From: Rhynchonema sp. JSB1_4 | Lineage: Eukaryota; Nematoda; Chromadorea; Monhysterida; Xyalidae | NCBI GenBank assembly: GCA_030248065.1 | Contig: JASAMV010005069.1 | Span: forward strand, 177,516-241,515 | Direction of reading: 5' to 3' | DNA: 64,000 nt | Shown here: positions 1 through 14,000 of the stretch, in pieces | How positions within the stretch are numbered: the stretch's first letter is position 1 | How the letters are laid out: each line of letters opens with the position of its first letter | The notes under the pieces: model-generated | What the model saw: the letters and a program-made list of their open reading frames with translations, nothing else | Told to the model about the DNA's origin: nothing | Database searches by the model: none | Position numbers and translations under genes: made by a program

Positions 1-351
1 TTCTTCATTTTGTGCTTCAAACCAAGGTATGAAAATTTGCCCTTTTCGGCTTATGGTACAGTCGTCAACCCAAGTTGTCAACTTTCGTCGTCAAGTCAAG
101 TAGGGAGCGTGAGAAACATACATGGGGGTTGACGACAATAGTTGACAGCAGTATTAGGTAAGGTACCACCGCAAATTTGCTGTATCCTCATCAGTGTATC
201 TCGAGTCTCGAATCAAGTCATCAAACAGAGGTTTGGTGGCAGGAGTTGCATTATGGATTCGCAGCTCAATCGTTCACATCGTACAATTGTATCACCGTTG
301 GTCTAAGTTCGAGTCCTGAACGGGGCAACAGTTTTTCCCTTTCCAATCCAG
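1..351. other. Intron or upstream part of the HR3 gene
   Basis: No exon is supported here. The stretch ends in a splice acceptor (pyrimidine-rich run then CCAG at 348-351) that opens the DNA-binding-domain exon at 352. The first zinc finger of the receptor must lie further upstream, outside the window. A short open frame reads HYG near 250, but it lacks the expected cysteines. Confidence 0.6.
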
Positions 352-3300
352 GGTTTCTTCCGACGCAGTCAGTCGTCGGTGACCAACTACCAATGTCCAC
401 GACAGAAGAACTGTATAGTGGATCGGGTGAATAGAAATCGATGTCAATATTGCAGACTGAAGAAATGCCTCGAATTGGGCATGTCGAGGGACGGTCAGTC
501 CATTGGGAATGGGGCGCTTGAATTCATGTAGCTTATGAATTGTAGTGGCTTTATACCTTGTAATCACACTACACCAAGTATGTAGCAGCAGGAAAGCTAA
601 TGAACGATGCTACGCTTGGACCACACGGCAAGCATTTTTAGTTGGAAATGAAATATTGTATTTTGCAATAGCACAAATTTTGACGCCCAAAAGTTGTCCA
701 CTGAAAGCAGGGAGTGTTGAGAGTGTGCCAAGACATGAAGTATAGTCCCCCATGAATGTGCATGATAACAACTTAGTGGTCATACTGGGTTAAGTTTTAT
801 GCTAGTTCGTACTTTGTGTTTGCAACTAACGGCTTCAACTCAGGCTCGGGGTTGGCTTATAGGTCCACAACAACCGGAGTTTAAATTACGTTTGAGATTC
901 TTCACTGAGGACAAATGAGTTTGGTCTCACCATCATGCTGCTCACCAGGCTGCTCACATTGCTCCTCCAATTTTAATGTTTTACAGTCCATGTGAACAAA
1001 TCCAAAATATTTCAGCGGTGAAATTCGGCCGAATGTCGAAGAAACAGCGCGAGAAAGTGGAGGACGAAGTGAGACTACACAAACAACTCAGTGATCACAT
1101 GCTACCACCAACAATGTTGATGGCAAATGGCCTGCCCTTTCAGGGACAGTACTCACCTGGCGCTATGTGGTTGGTCTGAGGGGGTCATTTGTTGCCATTC
1201 GCAGTGACGATTACCTGGTGCACCACCAGGTTGTGCCATCACCATGTAGTGTCTTGCATGCCTGTGTTATCATGCCCTCTTTATTCAGATGATGCAAAAA
1301 ATGGGCATGATAACAAGATTGTGCATGACAGTGCCTTGCTAGTCATTGTGTTTTGGTTTGCAAAACATAAATATTTTTATGCAGCCCTCATTTGTAGCTA
1401 CTCCCCATTCGGTGGTGCCAACGGCTCATCGACGTATCCCAACGGCGCGGGTTCGGTGACGCCCCCAGACACGTTCACTGGCGCACATCCAGCCGTGACC
1501 CCTACGACCACAAGCACGTACAATAATGTGCATGGCATGCCTGCTGCTCCCACTGGTACGTTGGGAGGGTGGCTACATATGTACTTTGCAGCTTACATTC
1601 CATATTTTAGAGATATATGTTTAGAGATATACATGTATATATTAGACTCGTAGACTGTACAGAGTTACATGAGCGGTGGTATTGATTTATCGAACTTGGT
1701 GATCGATTCGGATCGCGTCCTAGTCACGTGAGTTTGGATGTTACTTACTTTGAAAAATGTAAAAGTTGTTACCAAACCAAACGGCGTTCACGCTGATCGA
1801 AATTAGTGACATCCGAAAATTCCAAAAGTCATAAAATAAAAATCACGTGACAAAGTCAGATCCGATTAAGTTTGATATTGGTTGCACAATGACTTTATAA
1901 GAATTGGTCAATTTTTTTTCCTGAATCGTAAAGAGGGAAGTGACGGGGTGGTGACGTTGCGTTGCATGATCGCACACAAAGCATGTAGTAAAGAGAATGT
2001 TTCACACCTGGGGCAACGTGGTTGATCTGCTGGATTATTTTCAGGTGAAAATGTTTTGTGAGAATCACAAATAACACAGTGGTTAAGAGTGACTGAACTT
2101 GAAAATCAGGATTGATTTGATGAATTCTTATATGGTCATTGTGCGACCAATACCAACCATGCCGACAGTCTTGCAGTTAGTTGATGGTCTTTATTTACCC
2201 AGCACCTATTTGGGAGCTTTCGGTACCTGAATGAGGTCCTATTTTGTAATACCAAACCAATGCAGTACCCCGTTTTAGGTTCGACAACCGTACCGGTGAA
2301 CCCAGCGTACGGTGGTCCAACAGCCGTCCCCTATGCAGCGTCCATGCCACACACGCCACATGTGTACGCTACGGGCACTAGCACAACTGGGGACACGCCG
2401 CTGCAGATTAAGACCGAACATGACCTGATATTGGATACCGACCCGAGCACCAATTTGGGTAGGTTTGGGTGGTATTTCACAAATGTTCTTTGGGCTCATT
2501 TACGTGTTGGTCAACTCAGATCGACAACGATCGTCGTCAACTCAAGCAGCCGCAACTTGATGATCGGAGTTGACGAGTTTAATATAAGCCATTTTTGGAC
2601 TTAGCACATCTTAGGGTGTTGTGAAGCGAACGCAGATCAAATTTCCGGTATTCAAACGATGTAGGTGCTAATGCAAGCTGCTTTGTTAGCAAGCATCATG
2701 CTAGCATCGCTTTCAACTCAAGCGTGAGTCAAGCAATCCCAACTTCAGCCACCCCGCCTAAAACTGTGTTCCTGGTTAACGTCTCTCTAAATTCAAAATT
2801 GATCGTGTTCCGTCCATTTGACCGTTACTGCACTTGCAGAATCAGCTCATATAAAATGACATGATCTATCAGATAGGATTCGCGAGCAGCTTCTGAACTG
2901 TCGACTGCAGAAGCAGCCACAAATAGCTAATTAGCATACAAATCGAAAATATGAAATCGATTCTAAAATGTTCACACAGATCTATTGATGAAAACCGTGG
3001 CGGCGGCGTTTGTGCACACGTCACTGTACACCACCGAACAACGACAGCTGTTACGGACGCAACCACTAGCTCACACGTTGGAGATGCGGTACAAGAATAT
3101 GGTCAGTTATTCTTAGATTTATTCTCTTTATTTTCGTTCTTCAATTTGGTTGTTGCTGCTGTTTTTTAATTAAAAAGTGCACATCTGTGCGTGCTTGTCA
3201 TCAATTTTAGGGCATTGCGTTTGTGTGGTTCCTGGGGGTGTTGAAATTTAACTATTTGGCGCGTGAAGTTTCTGACACAGCAATGAAGTTTGCGAACTTA

Positions 3301-6265
3301 TGCTTGTATTTGAAACGCGCCATGGGGGCATGCATACTGTATTATGTACCATCGAACTTTATGTGCAAATGACTTAATGGCAACAAAATTCCGGAAACAC
3401 GCTCGCGTTTGAACGACTTTTAACCTAACACCAGTGCACGCGTAACAGGACTAGCAAAAATGTCAACAATTTAGTCGTTTATGGTGTTTTCGTGGAAAAT
3501 CATTCGGCGAAAATCCATAAATTTTTACATGTGTCGAAGAAACCATACAGGTATGTGAGTGGGCACCTAACATAGTTCGGTGACCGCACATAAAATCATC
3601 AAGGTTAACCTTGCCGTGTGTGGTGTGGTGGAATGGTAACTTTTTGTTAAAAAGAAAAAAATGGGGAATTAAAAATATTCCTGTTGTGCATCTGGCTTTC
3701 AGCAGTTTCTATAGGTCTGCGAACGTAAGCGCTATTTGGTACTGTGAGCTTATCATTTCTTTGTTTTGCTAAAAATATATTTATTTAGGTCTATGCTGTC
3801 TGATAAGAACAGAGAAGGCCTGGGAACGGCAAATAAACTACAAATAGGTATTGATAAATCGATGCCTAATCTGTAAAATAGGTGCGCGCGTTACGCAACA
3901 GTTGGCGTGTCTGTGGGTTGCGCATGTGAAATTTCGAAATCGCGATACAGTCTGCGCACATTTTCGTAAACCAGTGCAGGCACAGCGAAACTCGTGACAG
4001 TTTGGTGTCCAATCGCTGGAAGTTGTCCACAAGCTGAAAAGTTCAAAATTTTGAGCTCCGGTCATGAGGACACTTTTGGACCGTGCGTGTGGATAAAATG
4101 TCCTCATCAGATTGTCCTCATAGCGAGTTATACTTGTTCATAAAGATGAGGACAAGTATAACTCGCTATGAGGACAATCTGATGAGGACATTTTATCCAC
4201 ACGCACGGTCCAAAAGTGTCCTCATGACCGGAGCTCAAAATTGTGAACTTTTCAGCTTGTGGACAACTTCCAGCGATTGGATACCAAACTGTCACGAGTT
4301 TCGCTGTGCCTGCACTGGTTTAAGTAATACGCAGTTGGTCCACAAGGGGCGTGGTGCGAAGCTTCTAATGACTGAAGGTACAGCTGGTCGCGTCGCCATG
4401 TACATAGGTACAAGAAGGTAGACTGCATTTATTCACACAAAACACTTAGTTGACGGCTAAATCTTTTATTTGTGTGCAATCTAGATGAAAACAGTTGTTT
4501 CGATATTCCAAATTGCGCAATTTACGTGAGAACGCGTTCGAAAATTATCACTAATGTGGTGGGTGACTGGTGTGAAATTTGTTCAAATTTACATCGATCG
4601 ATTTATTTTGTTGATTTGTATTGTGGTTGGCGTTTGTGTGAATTAGCGATCATGTCAATCAATATAATCGGTGAATTACTGCAAACAAACATGACACACA
4701 CACATAAAACATGAAAATATCTAGGTCACACGCGCACCCATTGTGTAGCGCGCATGCGGATGCACAGAACATTTCCGACGAACGGCAGGGGAACGGTTAT
4801 ATTTTTTGGCAGTGCTGCAGTATTTGTGTGTGAAACATCGACCAAGACATTGGATCGAGAATTTGAAAATCGATTTTCACTTTTAATGTGCGTAGTATTC
4901 TTTTACATGCTTTTCACTGGATTTTTCACGTTTTCACATGGATTTTTCACCCTGCAAACATTCACGTGAGAGCGATAGTGTTGCATGCACACGCGTGACC
5001 CACATTCGTTGGGGGAACATTGCATGGTGTCGCAGTGTGGCGTACAATGTTATCTTTCAGCAGTGTACACCTTTATATAGTTGTGTATCACAAGCTTAGG
5101 CTTGGACAGAGGGATTTATAAATAAATTTGAGAACTTGTTCATGCGCATAGAAACAAATCGTGGCGCCGGTTGCATATGCGATGCAAGTACGAGACAGGA
5201 CAGGTATAAACCAAAAACACAACGTACTTAAAAGTATTTATTCCGTTTTACACACGAAAACGACCAAATCCGTACAAAAATGTAACAAAAAGAAATTTCA
5301 TTTTTTGTTTCAGAGCCGAATCGACTGGTGGCTGGAGTGCGCCGAGCATCTGACATCGATGATCCAAACGATTATCGAATTTGCCAAACTCATTCCGGGT
5401 TTTATGAACTTGCAACAGGACGATCAGATCATGTTGTTGAAAAATGGTACGATTACATCTTTGCAAATAAGGCTACACTTCATTGTGAAACATCAAAATG
5501 TTCTTAGCTTGGCACAGTGCTTTCTTTTGAATGGTGGCTCAGATCATTAAAGAACTGCTATCAGTTGACTGGGTCATGTCATGGTTTTAGGGGTCCTTGC
5601 ACTGTACGTTTGATGCACCAAAATACATGCGACACCAACAGTCATACAATCAATCAGCAATCGCCTTTGCAATTCAGGTGCATTCGAATTATCGCTGATC
5701 CGTGCATCCCAATTGTACGACGCCGACCGCGACGCGGTGTTGTTTGGCAGCGTCAATGTGCCCGTGTATATATTCAGATCGGACGACGTTGCCGAACAAC
5801 GATTGATCGATGACGTGTTCAATATTTGTCGCGATCTGCATGCACTCTATCTCAACGACACACAACTCGCGCTCTACTCTGCCGTTGTGCTCATGGCACC
5901 TGGTGAGTGACGCCCCTTTCGATGTCACAATAAAATAGGACGGAGTGCAATATCTGCATAAGCAGTGTTGAAACATCACGTGACCTATTGTACATGCAGG
6001 TGTCAACACGGACATCCGCGGTCAGCAATCAGTCAACGAGCTACACGAACGTCTACGTGAGTGTCTGGCATTCGATGTCCGTCACACACATCCACAGGAC
6101 CATCCAATTGTGCTACAACACCTGGCCAATCACACAGCCCGCTTGCGAGCGCTGGCAGCACAGCACGTGCACGCACTCGCGAGGTTACGCAAACCCAACA
6201 GCACTGGCACGTCCGAACTACAGCTGCCCGCTTTGTACAAGGAGTTGTTCTCGTCAGACTCGTGA
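352..6265 (+). CDS. HR3: HR3/ROR-family nuclear hormone receptor (NHR-23-like), 5' end outside window
   Basis: This is a ligand-regulated nuclear transcription factor that binds half-site response elements; HR3/NHR-23 members time moulting in ecdysozoans and are RORs in vertebrates. Exons: 352-493, 1016-1148, 1398-1555, 2279-2458, 2980-3101, 5314-5446, 5678-5902, 6000-6265; phases agree throughout and give 452 residues. The first exon enters at GFFRRSQSS and carries the second zinc finger ([18 protein letters not shown]) and GMSRD. The next holds the carboxy-terminal extension [12 protein letters not shown], diagnostic for HR3/ROR. A Gly/Pro/Thr-rich hinge follows in exons 3-4. The ligand-binding domain starts with helix 1 in 2980-3101, continues with [11 protein letters not shown] and DDQIMLLK in 5314-5446, and ends with the AF-2 helix [12 protein letters not shown] just before TGA at 6263. 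The join 3101 to 5314 spans a 2.2 kb intron holding a palindrome, so a small missed exon there cannot be excluded. Confidence 0.93.
1204..1240 (+). repeat. Copy of a dispersed GACGAT..CCTGGTGCAC motif
   Basis: In an HR3 intron. It reads CAGTGACGATTACCTGGTGC followed by a short self-complement of CCTGGTG. The same core recurs near 16279, 22583 and 49693. It is the weakest of the four copies. Confidence 0.4.
1687..1880. repeat. Short inverted-repeat element with AACTTGGTGATC ends
   Basis: In an HR3 intron. The left end reads ATCGAACTTGGTGATCG and the right end, read in reverse, ATCAAACTTAATCGGATC, with CACGTG palindromes inside each arm. Related sequence occurs at 19928-20096 and 45075-45115. 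About 190 bp with no coding capacity, so a miniature inverted-repeat element. Confidence 0.5.
3967..4322. repeat. Near-perfect 356-bp palindrome (fold-back element)
   Basis: The arms 3967-4138 and 4146-4322 are almost exact reverse complements, from TAAACCAGTGCAGGC at the outside to a loop of a few bases near 4142. It lies in the 2.2 kb HR3 intron between 3101 and 5314. An RNA copy would fold into a long hairpin. No target duplication is obvious. Confidence 0.88.
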
Positions 6266-8048
6266 TATATGATGACGACACCTTGATGTTTCACGCACGG
6301 TGTATATATAACGGATGTGGAGTGGATGACTGTGGCAGACAACATTTGCGGCGGCGACATGGCAACACCCGGCTATGACGGTCTAGTTATATATTATTAT
6401 TACTTTGATAACTGTTATTTTTGTTTTTCTGCGTTGGGGTTTGGCTGTTTTTCAAGTGCAGCGTTCGAAATTGAACAGTGCTTTCAAGTTTTTTCCGTAA
6501 GGACGACATCATTCTCTTGTACCTGTGGTACAAACTCCACCCAAAAAGTTGAACTTGTGTCGGGGTCCACAAGGAGGGAGCACTGACTGTGGCTGTAGCA
6601 GACTTCCAACCGGGCAAAGACACTTGAAAAGCTGCCAAAGAGATCAGAGACACGTCTATTACATTCTGGAGCATTATTCTGGATGTTGTACACTATCGCT
6701 AGTTGTTTTGCTGGTCTGGAATTATTCAGTTTTTTTGTGTATTTTATCGCTTGTTTAGAGCCGGACAGCCAACACGGTTTTTTCATCATTTTCAATCCGA
6801 CTCACTGCCCTCCCAAACGTGTGATTATTACATAAGTATAACTTTTCTGTTCATTTTTTTTGGTTTTGCTTCAAATTTTTGCGTTGTACATTTATTATTT
6901 CTCGCGCATTTTCACCGGATGTATTTTTATCAATGTTTTCATTTTAGCTCACCTGTCTCCATCGCACACCGTACCGTACACATCGTCGCCACTGTACGTT
7001 TACCCACTCACTATACATTAAGTGTGGGTCATTTCTTTGGCTTTCAGAAACAGACATAATTCTCTCTTTGCGGTGCTGTTTTTTTTTAACTTTTATGGAA
7101 GCACATTGAGTCAAAAATTGCATTCAATATTTGAATCTTGAATACAGACAATCATCTGCCCCCTTTTTTATTCAATAAAATTCTCAAACAGTGTGATTAT
7201 TAATTTATAAATCTACTTATAAAGTTCCACAATCTAGCCATTATAATTATAATAACTCTCATTGCTGCATTTATTCCGAACAAAACAGACCATCATTCTT
7301 TCATCAATTTGATATTTTTCAAATTCAAAAAGCTAATCACTGTACTGGATTAGGAAAACACTGTCACTGGAGGTCATACATAACAGTATTTATGAACTAA
7401 AAGACGCGAAAAGTGCTGTTTTGTACATTTATTATCTTTGTTCCTCAACTGAATAATGTGACTGAATGTACCAAAAAACCGATCGAGTTTGATCTTCAAA
7501 AATGTGAACCATACCTGCTTTCTTTTTTTTGGTCAAATACCCATGTTATATTGTTTTTCTCTTCCATTTGATTTAATTTCTTTCCTTTTTGTTCATAAAA
7601 GTACTTCTCTCGTTTTTGTTGTGGTCACTTCCTTTGCGACATGATTTTGGTGTTTGTTTTCATTTTGGTAAAATATCATTAAAACTTTTTCCTGTTTTTG
7701 CTTTTTACAATCACTTTACAACCGATATACACAGTACATAATTATTGTTAATATATCGTCGTAGCCTGTAGACGTTTCACAGATTTGCTTTAGTAAAAGA
7801 ATTCCATGGCGTGAGATATGGCACAAAATCGCAAACGTAATGAAACATAAAAAACTCAAAGTTTGAAAAATAATCTAATTTTTTTAATCTATTAAAACTT
7901 GCAAGGAATCGATAAAAATATTGCTTAATATACATAGTTCGCTGTTATTGCCCATGATATTAAAGCAACACTTTTCAAAAGCCAAACAAGTGAAAACGAA
8001 AGAAATCGTAAGCCATTATCAGCTAGTCAGTACCAATGCAATGCGCTA
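6266..8048. other. Convergent 3' intergenic stretch between HR3 and the ion channel
   Basis: AT-rich, with no exon-like frame. It should hold the 3' UTRs of both flanking genes, which point at each other. An AATAAA at 7174-7179 on the plus strand is a candidate polyadenylation signal for HR3 but sits far downstream of the stop. Confidence 0.5.
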
Positions 8049-11000
8049 TCATTCTTCAGAAGTATCAGTCAGACCAATCAGGTTCTTCTCCAATTCGGCG
8101 GCAAGTGTCAGGTAATTGTACCAATAAAAGGCACTAAACAACGCAAAAGTCACCGGGAATAGAACGGCACTGAACGTGTCGATACGCTCGCCCGTGATCA
8201 GTCGCCTTGCTGGCTCAGGGGGAATTTGGCACTGGCTCGTGGGCGGACCGGGGATTGAAGCGTGTGAGCACTGGAATGGAACGGCCAGCCTTCTATTATT
8301 ACTTTCATAATCGACAAAGCTCTAGAGCAACTGCAAGGGTCGTGATCCTATTGGTTCGGTTCTGCGTTGATCACGTGACTTTGGGAAAACACAAAGAAAC
8401 TTACTGATGCCACGACGGATGTCAGAAGATTTACAGGTGCCACTAATCTCGACCAGCGTAAACGTTGATTAATTTTAGGCTGGTCGGCTCGTTAGCAGAC
8501 AAACTTCGAACCACAAAGAAGTCAAGGTATGCAGATCCGATTGGTAAGTTTGACACTGGATATGCGGCATTGTTCGCATTTTTCTGCACATTGCAAGTGA
8601 AAAAAAATCCGCTACGAGAAACAGTAATTGTGAAACATCACACCACTTCAACACAGTGCACCTACCGTAATCTGCTGTTGTTGTTGTTCAAGATGTCTGC
8701 GCATTGCACCCGGACTCTGTGTCAACATGGACGACATCGCCTTGTGTCTGGCACGTCTGCGTCTGAATGGTGAGCACAAGCTGCTGTGTTTGGGACTGTG
8801 TGCACCCATGTGATGCGACGAGGGCAGACTGCAACGATGACGTAGTGCGACGAAACCCTGATTCGCAAGGAAATTGTCGCGTTCGATCTCTGCAACAAGA
8901 GAAATGACTGTGGTTTTGCTTGATATGTGCTTGAAGTAAATAAAAGTGAGAAGAGAAGTTGAGAACCGCCTATTAACTTTTTTACTCCGAAGCACTGAAC
9001 TTAGGCTTGAAATTTACCGCTCATAGCTTGACCGCAGGCTGCTCATTTTACCTCTTGAATACAGTTCATAGTGAGTCTACTAAAAAGTGAACAAAAACTC
9101 GGGTTGAGGTGAACTGATTGCACCACTGTGATATAGCGACGCTTGCGTACTTATAGCTGCCGAATACTGTCTTGGTTGGTGAAAGCATGCCAAAGACGCA
9201 ACCAACCCAACGCAAAGTCTGCTGTTTGCGGCTGCCATATTTTTGGTCTGAGTGCAAGCTGTTCCAGTCTGGGTTCGGGTGACGCCGGCACGTACTGAGG
9301 AGGGGCGGCCGGCAGCAGGTGGTTGTTCGGCTGATGACCACCACCACCAAGTTTGGCTAATCGCGCTGCCTGCAAAATAACATTATTCGCACTGATGATG
9401 TCCTGGTACTCCACACGTTTACGAGGGTGAGTAGAAACGGGGCACCGAAAGCATTTTACACATTTTGTTGCAACAGAACGGCCGTCTTATTGACACTGTA
9501 GCACCAAATTCGCCTGTGTAGATTTTCACGCAATGTGACTTGCTTGACAGTATGTAGGTACGTTCTTCTTTGGGTGCCATTTTCAAATAGCCCTCATTGA
9601 CTACGACACCGGCGGGCATCGTCACCCACCCGGAACGGATGTCCGATTAAAATTGTGGTAACAAACACCAACAAAAGCAGCACCTGTCGTTTCAACTTTT
9701 CCTGTCTGCGACTGTCCATTTTGTCCAGGAATCCGACGATCGCCAACTCGACCAGCGCCATGAAGATGAAGCCGACGCAGCCGAACATCCAAATGTCCAA
9801 CGCCTAGTAGAAACAGCGAAAAGCTGTTAATCAAAAATATTCTGCCTGCATGTAATTTACTACTACTATCCATTCCACTGAACTTTTCACTGAATTTTTC
9901 AGTGAACTTTGCGCCCAATTTTCCACCCAACTCTGCACTCCATCCTTTCGTGAATACATATCACCCTAAGGAGGAGTGAAATATGAAAAACGCCAGATGC
10001 CAAACGATTCGTAGCCAAACAGTGTCCCACTATTGTTCGTCGGTGCATGGGGTATACCTTCACATAGCTGACACGTGGCAGACTGGACACGATGTTGCCG
10101 AACTGAAATGTCAACGCCATCAATGACGTCACGCTGAGGGACACACGTGCCGGCAGGGCACTGGTGTCGATCCAGAATGCGATCCACGATATGAACACTG
10201 ACAGATTCGTCGGCAGATACGCCTGAATATGGAAGGCGGCTCAGGTTTTCGGACCAGCGGTGTTTTTTGCTATGTGGCTGTCGATTTGTGCATCATGTGC
10301 TCGGTTTCAATTAGCCCTACCTGGTGCTCCGCCATTATAGTTAACATTGCAGGACGACTCATATTGAGCTTAATATCAGCTGCAAAAAGCGCAAAAAAGA
10401 AGGGATCACCACGTCGTGCCTGTAGGTAATACAGCAGCGGTTCAACAGGCCGTCGTCAGTGAGAGGGCAACCATGGTCACTTGACTCAAGACAGCTTTGA
10501 GAACAGACCTTAAAACGTGCAGCAGCGTGCTTGCTTTGTGTTGCCCGTTTTCCCAGAGCGGGCGGGGCACCAGGAATTTATCAGTGCAAATGCGTCAAGT
10601 TCCACACAATAAGATAACAACGACACTTTTCGCACCTGCAAGATGTAGAATTGGCGTTGTCGTTTGAAAATGAACGTTGCGCTCAGTGAGTCCCAGAAGC
10701 CGGCCGTGTAGAACAGTCGCTCGTATGCGGTGCTTTCGGCCACAAGCAGGAATGTTGGCAACTTTTTGCTGGAATCAAGATGCGGTCTATGTTTGGTGGG
10801 CACTGGTCAAGCTCGGGGGAGATGGGGTTTAATTAATACTCGCGTTCAAGGTCAAGATTTGTACAAGATCTAATATAACCCGATACCTCATATTTGGTTT
10901 ACACTCTGTTGAAACGGATGATCGGGCTCCTATAGCCGATCCTATAGGATAACCGGTAGCTGCCAATAGTGGATTGTCACTGCATTTATGTACGATGACG

Positions 11001-14000
11001 GTAATACTAAAAGATGGTTTTCCAAAAAGGGCACAATACTGTCAACCAAACTATCGTGAGAAATGATTCTCCCACCTGGTCAATGAACTGTCATCACTCA
11101 CAGCGAGACACCAGTTTCGCCAACTACAAAGAAAGTGACCAATACGTTTCGCCCACCCGACCAACCTGCCAAGTATGGTGAGCGGATCGTAGTCCCTCCA
11201 AGCAATTCGCACTTCGGCCGCGTTGTACGAATATGACTCCATCGACAGCTTGCACTTTTGTGTGTCGAATGGGAATAAGGACAGATCCATCTCGCATGGA
11301 CCGCGCACTTGCACACTGCAAACGAAGCCAAGCCAGACATGACTGTGTGTTGTCGTTGTGGAACGAAGTATAATACCGCACATCACCCAATACATACATA
11401 CAATACGTCTCGAGCCCAACTGGTGTGCTTTCTCAGAGTTTGTCAACCATAGGCAGCCGTAGCGGAACAGCCGCAATGCTAGCCAAATATTAGTGGCATC
11501 AGCAATGCTTGCACTGAGCCACGTGAAACAGGCACTACGATCCAATCACCAAGTCTGATCCACCACGTGCCGGGAGGGAACGAGTGAACAAAATTAACCT
11601 ATTCTATATTTGAGACAAAAATTCTCCAAGCTTGAATATTCAAAAAATCGATTACCCACCGATAATTGAGCCAAATGGTTCCGTTCGGGAATATCAACAG
11701 CAGAATGTTCGGGTTTGGCGATTCATGCTGCATCACTTGTTTGCTGTCGGCGAAACATACATTCGGTGTCCAGATGGAGTCAAGCTTTTGGTAGGACATC
11801 GATAAATTTGAGAGACAGTAGTTCTCCTCGACAAAACTCAGCCGCGGATCCTGCCAGATTTGACTGTACCAGATGTCGGCCTGCAATGTCACCCCGGTGA
11901 ATTTGGTCTCTTCATAAATGACTTCCACCTGGAAGCTGACTTCTCGTGCTTCATGGCCCCCCGAGTGGCGAAGGCGTTATTTCACTTCATAGCGATATAT
12001 GACCGGCCGTATTTGGTCAATATGCAGAATAAAGTCCCGCACACAGTGTGGTCACAGCCGCTGCGGTGCCTCGTTGGCGACCATCTATGTAGCACCGCCG
12101 CGGCGGGTGAGTTGCAAAAATATACATATCCAGCGGGACCGCCGCGGTGCTTGTACGCAATTGGGTTATTTTACACTGGAAGTTTACAGTTTTAGTCAAA
12201 ATACCACTTATTTCCATTGCTTTTGAGTGTTATTAATGTTGCTCGAACACTTCCCTTGTTTCCAGGTGTGTATGCCTTCCATTTCCCACTTTCTCAAAAA
12301 AATATTTTTTGCGATTAGTGTTCCTGAGGTGTTGGTAACCACTTCAGCAAGAATGACAGTACATGCATTCTACTAAACATGGAAGCCCTCAAGCAGAGTG
12401 AACATAATAGTTTTATAGGTTGGATTGTCGAAACCGCACTTGTTTTGCGGTACCCCGCCACTGTATTGTGTACCTACAGCCGTCAGTCACCGGTGCCCCA
12501 GCGACTCTCGAGGAAAAAAGCCGGTACACGCGCACCGCTGCCGCCCCACTGTCAACAAACCTCAAGGCCTTCACTATTTTATTCAGGATAAGAAGGTATA
12601 CCAAAATTGCACTTGTTTATGTTAAAAACATACATGGCAGTGAAACACCATCGTACCTGAAAGCTGGACGTGAACTCCGAAATCTCTGTCATTGCCTGCA
12701 CGGTCATCTCAACGATCACCTCGGTCGCTTGTGCTGATGGCAGATTGTTCTTGTCGTAGTTTGTCGGGTCGAACAGTTTCTGCAATGACATTTTGCCATC
12801 CAACTGTCTCACTAATTTAATTTGCATCAATACTACGTGATGTACCCTCTTTATGATATGTAGTTGTATCCCTCCATCAGGGAACAGTTCTGAACCCTAC
12901 TTTGGCCCCCAATCTCCCGGTAACCTAAACTTTTCCTTCAGGCCAAGGGGGCACAAGGCCCCCTGTGCCCCCTGGGCCCGGTCCACAGAAGCCGAATTAC
13001 CTTAACCTTAGCCTTAACCTAAACCGAAACCTTATCCTTAACCTAAACCTTAACCTACAGTAGGTACACCTTAACCTTAACCTTGACATAAACGCAAACA
13101 TAAAAGAGAAAATCCTTTGCGTTTTTGTCGTCATTTTCTCTTTTATGCTTGCGTTTATTTCAAGGTTAAGGTTAAGGTTTAGGTTAAGGTAATTCGGCTT
13201 CCGTGGACCGGGCCCTGGATCCGTTTGTGGTACCGAGAGAGACAACAACAGCAAAAAAGAATGCTTCAAGAGGTAAATCCCACCTGAATCAATTGTTTTC
13301 TCAGCGTTTCGTTCACCGGCGTACAGGTCTGTGTTGGTGGACGGTATTTTTGATTTTCTAAAAAGTTGATTTGTGCAAAAATTAGTACGAACAGAGCACA
13401 CGCGACCATGGTTTTGTATGCGGATCATGCTGGGCAAGCTCTGGACATGTCTCCAACGTCTGTATGTGAACTTAGTACTGGCGCGGGGCTAATGCTAAAC
13501 TGCTATGTATGGGTACTTTAGCATGTGAAGTAACAAAATAATTATTAGCCTGTAAAAAAATAACTAATAGCCATGAGCGGCTATCACGTAGTACGTATGT
13601 ACATGTATCACGGCTCGTAAAAACAGTTTTGTTACTGGTATATATGTACACCTGTAGCAAGACAGAGCAGACAAAAGGGAATAAACTGTGCTCCGCAGTT
13701 TGGAATTGCACCGATTGGTTCATTGGGTTCATGAAGTGAGCGGGATGTATAGCTCACTCCATGAGCCCAATAAATCGAACGTGATGCTCGCAACAAAAAA
13801 CAACATTATAAAACATACTCTGAATCTGTGTCCAGAATCTGGAGTCTAGAGCTGCCACCGTTTCATTGAATGGGGATATATGCCCCACATGAAACATCAT
13901 CCCGCACCCGCTTGCCTATACATTCAGTCACTCACCAATATTATTCGAATACGAGTCGTAGTCCATCGGTCCATACAAGGACGGCTGTTGTTGTCGTTGT

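Noticed and set aside
235..300. First zinc finger of HR3
   Set aside because: Only HYG matches; the four cysteines of the first finger are missing, so the exon must be upstream of the window.
240..320. tRNA or SINE from the phrase GGTCTAAGTTCGAGTCC
   Set aside because: The T-arm-like words are there, but no cloverleaf or box A can be placed.
9419..9625. Extra exon in the channel's cytosolic loop ([15 protein letters not shown])
   Set aside because: No acceptor in the right phase is available, and exons 9803-9684 and 9369-9207 join in phase without it.
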